Origin: Acetofilamentum sp.
Lineage (GTDB): Bacteria > Bacteroidota > Bacteroidia > Bacteroidales > DTU049
Assembly: GCA_020720525.1 (NCBI GenBank)
Contig: DYON01000001.1
Coordinates: 1-48,206 of the forward strand
Direction of reading: 5' to 3'
Length of the DNA stretch: 48,206 bases
Below the pieces are notes generated by a model, which did not search any database, was not told the DNA's origin, and saw nothing but the letters and a program-made list of their open reading frames with translations. Shown piece after piece: positions 45,472 through 48,206 of the stretch; within the stretch, counting starts at the first letter, position 1, and each line of letters opens with the position of its first letter. The position numbers were made by a program, and so were the translations under genes.

Positions 45472-45495
45472 ATTGTCTAAATTTTCATAGACAAT
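45472..45495 (+). terminator. Hairpin after the dnaB transcription unit
   Basis: ATTGTCTA (45472-45479) and TAGACAAT (45488-45495) form a perfect 8-bp stem around an 8-base loop, two bases past the stop. The stem is AT-rich and no long T tract follows, so it is a weak terminator candidate. Confidence 0.45.
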
Positions 45496-45588
45496 TCAAT
45501 TATTCTTGCGGCTAATGACATGAATGCTTATTTTCCTCATGTGCTGCAGATTACAAAAGCCAAAAGCCGTCATTCGATACATCCGCCA

Positions 45589-45660
45589 GTAGGCTGACAC
45601 TCAGTGTGACTTTTGGGGTTTGTCATTTGGTTTTAGGTTGCAAAGGTGCGCCTTTGTTGG
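45589..45660 (+). repeat. Second copy of intergenic repeat elements
   Basis: GTAGGCTGACACTC (45589-45602) differs by one base from the element at 37725, and CCTTTGTTGG (45651-45660) is identical to 37795-37804; both keep their order and similar spacing (62 against 70 bases). The 230-base gap holds no gene that I can see. Confidence 0.4.
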
Positions 45661-45699
45661 TTGTCTCAAAATGACTGCCACAAAAAGCTTCGATAGTTA

Positions 45700-48156
45700 T
45701 TATCTTATCTGACCATCAGTTGATTGGGTAATGGCAGCGACAATTTTTTCCATGGCTTTGTCGATCTCTTTGTCGGTAAGTGTTTTTTCTTCGTTCATAA
45801 AGATGAAACTCACCGCATAACTTTTTTTGTCGTCGCCCAATTTTTTGTCGATATAAACATCGAACAAGCCAACGTCTTTCAGCAGTTTCTTTTCAGCCGA
45901 GCGTGCAGCTTGCGCAATCTGTGCAAATGTTATTTTCTGGTCGATTAGCAATGATAAATCGCGTCGCATCGATGGGAAACGAGATATTTCTTTGAAGCTG
46001 ACACTTGTTTTGCGCAGTTTTTTCAACAGCAAATCGAGGTTGATTTCGGCAAACCAGAATTCGTTGTCAACATCGGTTAGCTTGCAAATGGCTGGTTTAA
46101 CCACGCCAAACGAAGCTACAACATTGTTGCTGAGCATATACGATGCACCATATTCGAAAATAGCTGGAACACTATCGCTTATGCTGAGCCATTCCATCAA
46201 TCCCAGATGTTTGAAAAGGTTTTCGATGATCGATTTGAGATTGAAAAAGTCGGTTTTTTCGTTTTTGTAATTCCAGTTTTCGGGGCGAATGTTTCCTGTA
46301 AATCCGATTGAAAGCATGTTTTGCTCCGAAAAACGTTCCATTACAGGTTTTTCTTTGTCGCTGCTTTCAAGTTGGTATGTGCGTCCAATTTCATACAGCT
46401 TGAGATTGGGTGCGCTACGGTTGATGTTGTATGCAGCCGACAGCAACATGCCTGGCAGCATGCTTATTCGCATAGCGTTAAGCTCGCGACTAAGCGGATT
46501 TTGAACTTTTACAATTTTTTGGTTGTCGAAAGCTCCTGCATTCTCGAACCATTGCTGGCTGCTGAGCGAGTTGCACATAATTTCGTTGCATCCACCAACC
46601 GTTAGGAAATTGCTGATTCGTTGACCCAAATTGTGGAGACTCAGTTTGGTAACTGTGGGATAAATGGTATTTGCTTTTTCGGGTAAAGGTATGTTGTTGT
46701 ATCCAAAAATTCTCAAAATTTCTTCGTAAACATCAACATCGCGTACAACATCAACGCGGTTCATTGGAACTTGCATTGCAATGGTTTGTGTATTGCTCTG
46801 AGTGATATTGAAATCGAGGTCTTTCAAAATCTGTAACGCTTCGTTTGCCGGAATGGCAATGCCAGTAAATGTTTCGAGAGCTTCCAAGTTGATGCTAATC
46901 TCGTTTTTTTCAACTGGTTTTGGGTAAATATCTACAATATCGCTGCTGATACTGCATTCGGTAAGTTCAGAAAGCAAAAGTGCTGCGCGTTTCAAAGCAT
47001 AAATGGCAATTTCGGGATCGATTCCACGTTCGAAACGGAACGAAGCATCGGTGTGAAGACCATGACGTTTGGATGTTTTGCGAACATGAACGGGCGAAAA
47101 ACAAGCACTTTCAAGAAATACTCGCTCGGTACTCATACTTACACCGCTTGTGTTTCCTCCCAAAACGCCAGCAATACACATTCCTTTTTTGCTATCGCAA
47201 ATCATAAGGTCTTCGGCTCCCAACTTTCGTTCAACTCCGTCGAGAGTTACAAAAGGAGTTCCTTCTTTTTCGAATCGAACCACCACTTTTCCACCTTCAA
47301 TTTTGTCGAAATCGAAAGCGTGAAGTGGCTGACCTATTTCGAGCATTACAAACTGAGTAACATCGACCACCACATTGATTGGACGAAGTCCAACAGCTTT
47401 TAGGTAGTTTTGAAGCCACGAAGGACTTTCAGTAACTTTTAATCCAGTGAGAGTGAGTCCGCAATATCGGAAGCAAGCCTCGGGGTTGAGCAATTCTACA
47501 CTGGTTTCGAGAACTTCACTTCCACGAGCAAATTTCTCAACCGATGGCATTGATAGTGAAAGGTTGTTCATTTTGAGTCGCTGCCTAAGAGCCGCAAAAA
47601 CATCACGAGCAACACCGCTATGACACATAGCATCGCTGCGGTTTGGGGTGAGCCCAATCTCAAAAACAGTATCGGTGTTTATATTGTGAAGCTTTGCCGC
47701 TTCGGTTCCAACAGGAGTTGACGGGTTTAGAATCATAATACCATCGTGCGAATTACCTAAGCCAATTTCGTCTTCGGCGCAAATCATACCACTGCTTTCA
47801 ACACCCCGAAGCTTGGCTTTTTTTATGGTCAGCGATGAACCATCGGCCATATGTAACGTTGAGCCAGGCAGTGCCACCATTACTTTTTGTCCAGCCGCAA
47901 CATTTGCAGCACCGCACACAATTTGCAGTTTTTCATTTCCAGTATCAACTTGAGTTATACTTAAATGGTCCGACCCTTCCATTTTGTTGCATTCGAGTAT
48001 GTGCCCAACCACAACGCCTTTTAGGCTGCCTTTAATTTCTTCATAGGTTTCAACGCCTTCTACTTCTAAACCATTATCGGTAAGAATTTCGGAAATGGTG
48101 TTTTCCGCTAAGTCAATATTCAGATACTTTTTGAGCCAGTTGTACGAAATTTTCAT
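45700..48156 (-). CDS. pheT: Phenylalanine--tRNA ligase beta subunit
   Basis: This is the beta subunit of the heterotetrameric PheRS. At 818 residues the domains are complete: N-terminal B1 (MKISYNWLKKYLNID), OB-fold tRNA-binding domain (about 40-150, GVVVGHILECNKMEGSDHL), B3/B4 editing domain (about 210-390, LQNYLKAVGLRPINVVVDVTQFVMLE), B5 domain (about 400-470), catalytic-like core (about 480-700) and C-terminal anticodon-binding FDX-ACB domain (FPSMRRDLSLLIDQKITF to the end). The catalytic alpha subunit gene, pheS, is not in the window, so the two subunits are unlinked here. Confidence 0.96.
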   Translation of the reverse strand: MKISYNWLKKYLNIDLAENTISEILTDNGLEVEGVETYEEIKGSLKGVVVGHILECNKMEGSDHLSITQVDTGNEKLQIVCGAANVAAGQKVMVALPGSTLHMADGSSLTIKKAKLRGVESSGMICAEDEIGLGNSHDGIMILNPSTPVGTEAAKLHNINTDTVFEIGLTPNRSDAMCHSGVARDVFAALRQRLKMNNLSLSMPSVEKFARGSEVLETSVELLNPEACFRYCGLTLTGLKVTESPSWLQNYLKAVGLRPINVVVDVTQFVMLEIGQPLHAFDFDKIEGGKVVVRFEKEGTPFVTLDGVERKLGAEDLMICDSKKGMCIAGVLGGNTSGVSMSTERVFLESACFSPVHVRKTSKRHGLHTDASFRFERGIDPEIAIYALKRAALLLSELTECSISSDIVDIYPKPVEKNEISINLEALETFTGIAIPANEALQILKDLDFNITQSNTQTIAMQVPMNRVDVVRDVDVYEEILRIFGYNNIPLPEKANTIYPTVTKLSLHNLGQRISNFLTVGGCNEIMCNSLSSQQWFENAGAFDNQKIVKVQNPLSRELNAMRISMLPGMLLSAAYNINRSAPNLKLYEIGRTYQLESSDKEKPVMERFSEQNMLSIGFTGNIRPENWNYKNEKTDFFNLKSIIENLFKHLGLMEWLSISDSVPAIFEYGASYMLSNNVVASFGVVKPAICKLTDVDNEFWFAEINLDLLLKKLRKTSVSFKEISRFPSMRRDLSLLIDQKITFAQIAQAARSAEKKLLKDVGLFDVYIDKKLGDDKKSYAVSFIFMNEEKTLTDKEIDKAMEKIVAAITQSTDGQIR

Positions 48157-48173
48157 TTCAAAATCAATTTCTG

Positions 48174-48181
48174 CAAAGATA
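48174..48181 (-). promoter_or_regulatory. Candidate -7 box of pheT
   Basis: TATCTTTG on the minus strand matches TAnnTTTG, 17 bases before the ATG at 48156. The -33 region lies at the window edge and shows no TTG. Confidence 0.5.
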
Positions 48182-48206
48182 CATAATGAATATTGAAATG
48201 ATTTTG

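Overview
The window is chromosomal DNA of a Bacteroidota bacterium, most likely class Bacteroidia and near the Bacteroidales; I cannot name a genus. The evidence is the Bacteroidota promoter element (TAnnTTTG, sometimes with TTTG about 20 bases upstream), signal peptides ending in 'AQ', several proteins with type IX secretion (T9SS) tails, a PorT-like protein, the gliding lipoprotein GldH, an archaeal-type ProRS, a Porin_10-type barrel, and families largely confined to this phylum (DUF4294, Big_5 lipoprotein). There is no rRNA, CRISPR array or complete insertion sequence.

Layout. 1-330: intergenic, with an outward promoter at the left edge. 331-4376 (+): tRNA-Leu(UAG), tig, clpP, clpX, a DUF4294 protein; this is a protein-folding and proteolysis block. 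4427-8017 (-): a three-gene biotin-dependent acyl-CoA carboxylase operon (carboxyltransferase, biotin carboxylase, biotin carrier). 8165-18480: an accessory stretch with a secreted protein of unknown family, a decayed TlpA/DUF4369-type gene, two tandem T9SS lectin-like proteins, a membrane-spanning TPR-LytTR regulator, and an AraC-GyrI regulator broken by one frameshift. 18597-23533 (+): a compact operon of a propeller/outer-membrane-barrel fusion, an M20 amidohydrolase and gldH. 23582-28485: a T9SS protein (-), a NIF3-family protein and a zinc-ribbon coiled coil (+), then a FadL-like outer-membrane protein (-), separated by clear terminators. 28524-30263 (-): an extreme Tyr/Ser/Asn/Thr low-complexity lipoprotein, apparently transcribed with the FadL-like gene. 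30330-36269 (+): proS, mazG and a large T9SS N-acetylmuramoyl-amidase with CUB, FN3 and PKD modules. 36305-45469: PorT-like protein (-), mobA-like (+), porin and ychF (-), Big_5 lipoprotein (-), dnaB and a secreted protein usually mislabelled asparagine synthetase B (+). 45700-48156 (-): pheT.

How it works together. Housekeeping genes (tig/clpPX, proS, dnaB, ychF, pheT, mazG) alternate with cell-envelope genes. PorT is a component of the T9SS, while the two lectin-like proteins, the 23.6 kb protein and the amidase look like T9SS cargo. The most distinctive unit is 10.5-17.5 kb. Two paralogous, domain-shuffled lectin proteins sit directly before a regulator that appears to place its TPR domain in the periplasm and its LytTR DNA-binding domain in the cytoplasm. 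Three GTCA direct repeats lie just upstream of the first lectin gene. This could be a small sense-and-adhere module, but that is inference from layout.

Limits. Families were recognised by eye from translated sequence; no database search was run. The two broken genes could be true pseudogenes or assembly errors, because their frameshifts fall in or beside short T or A runs.
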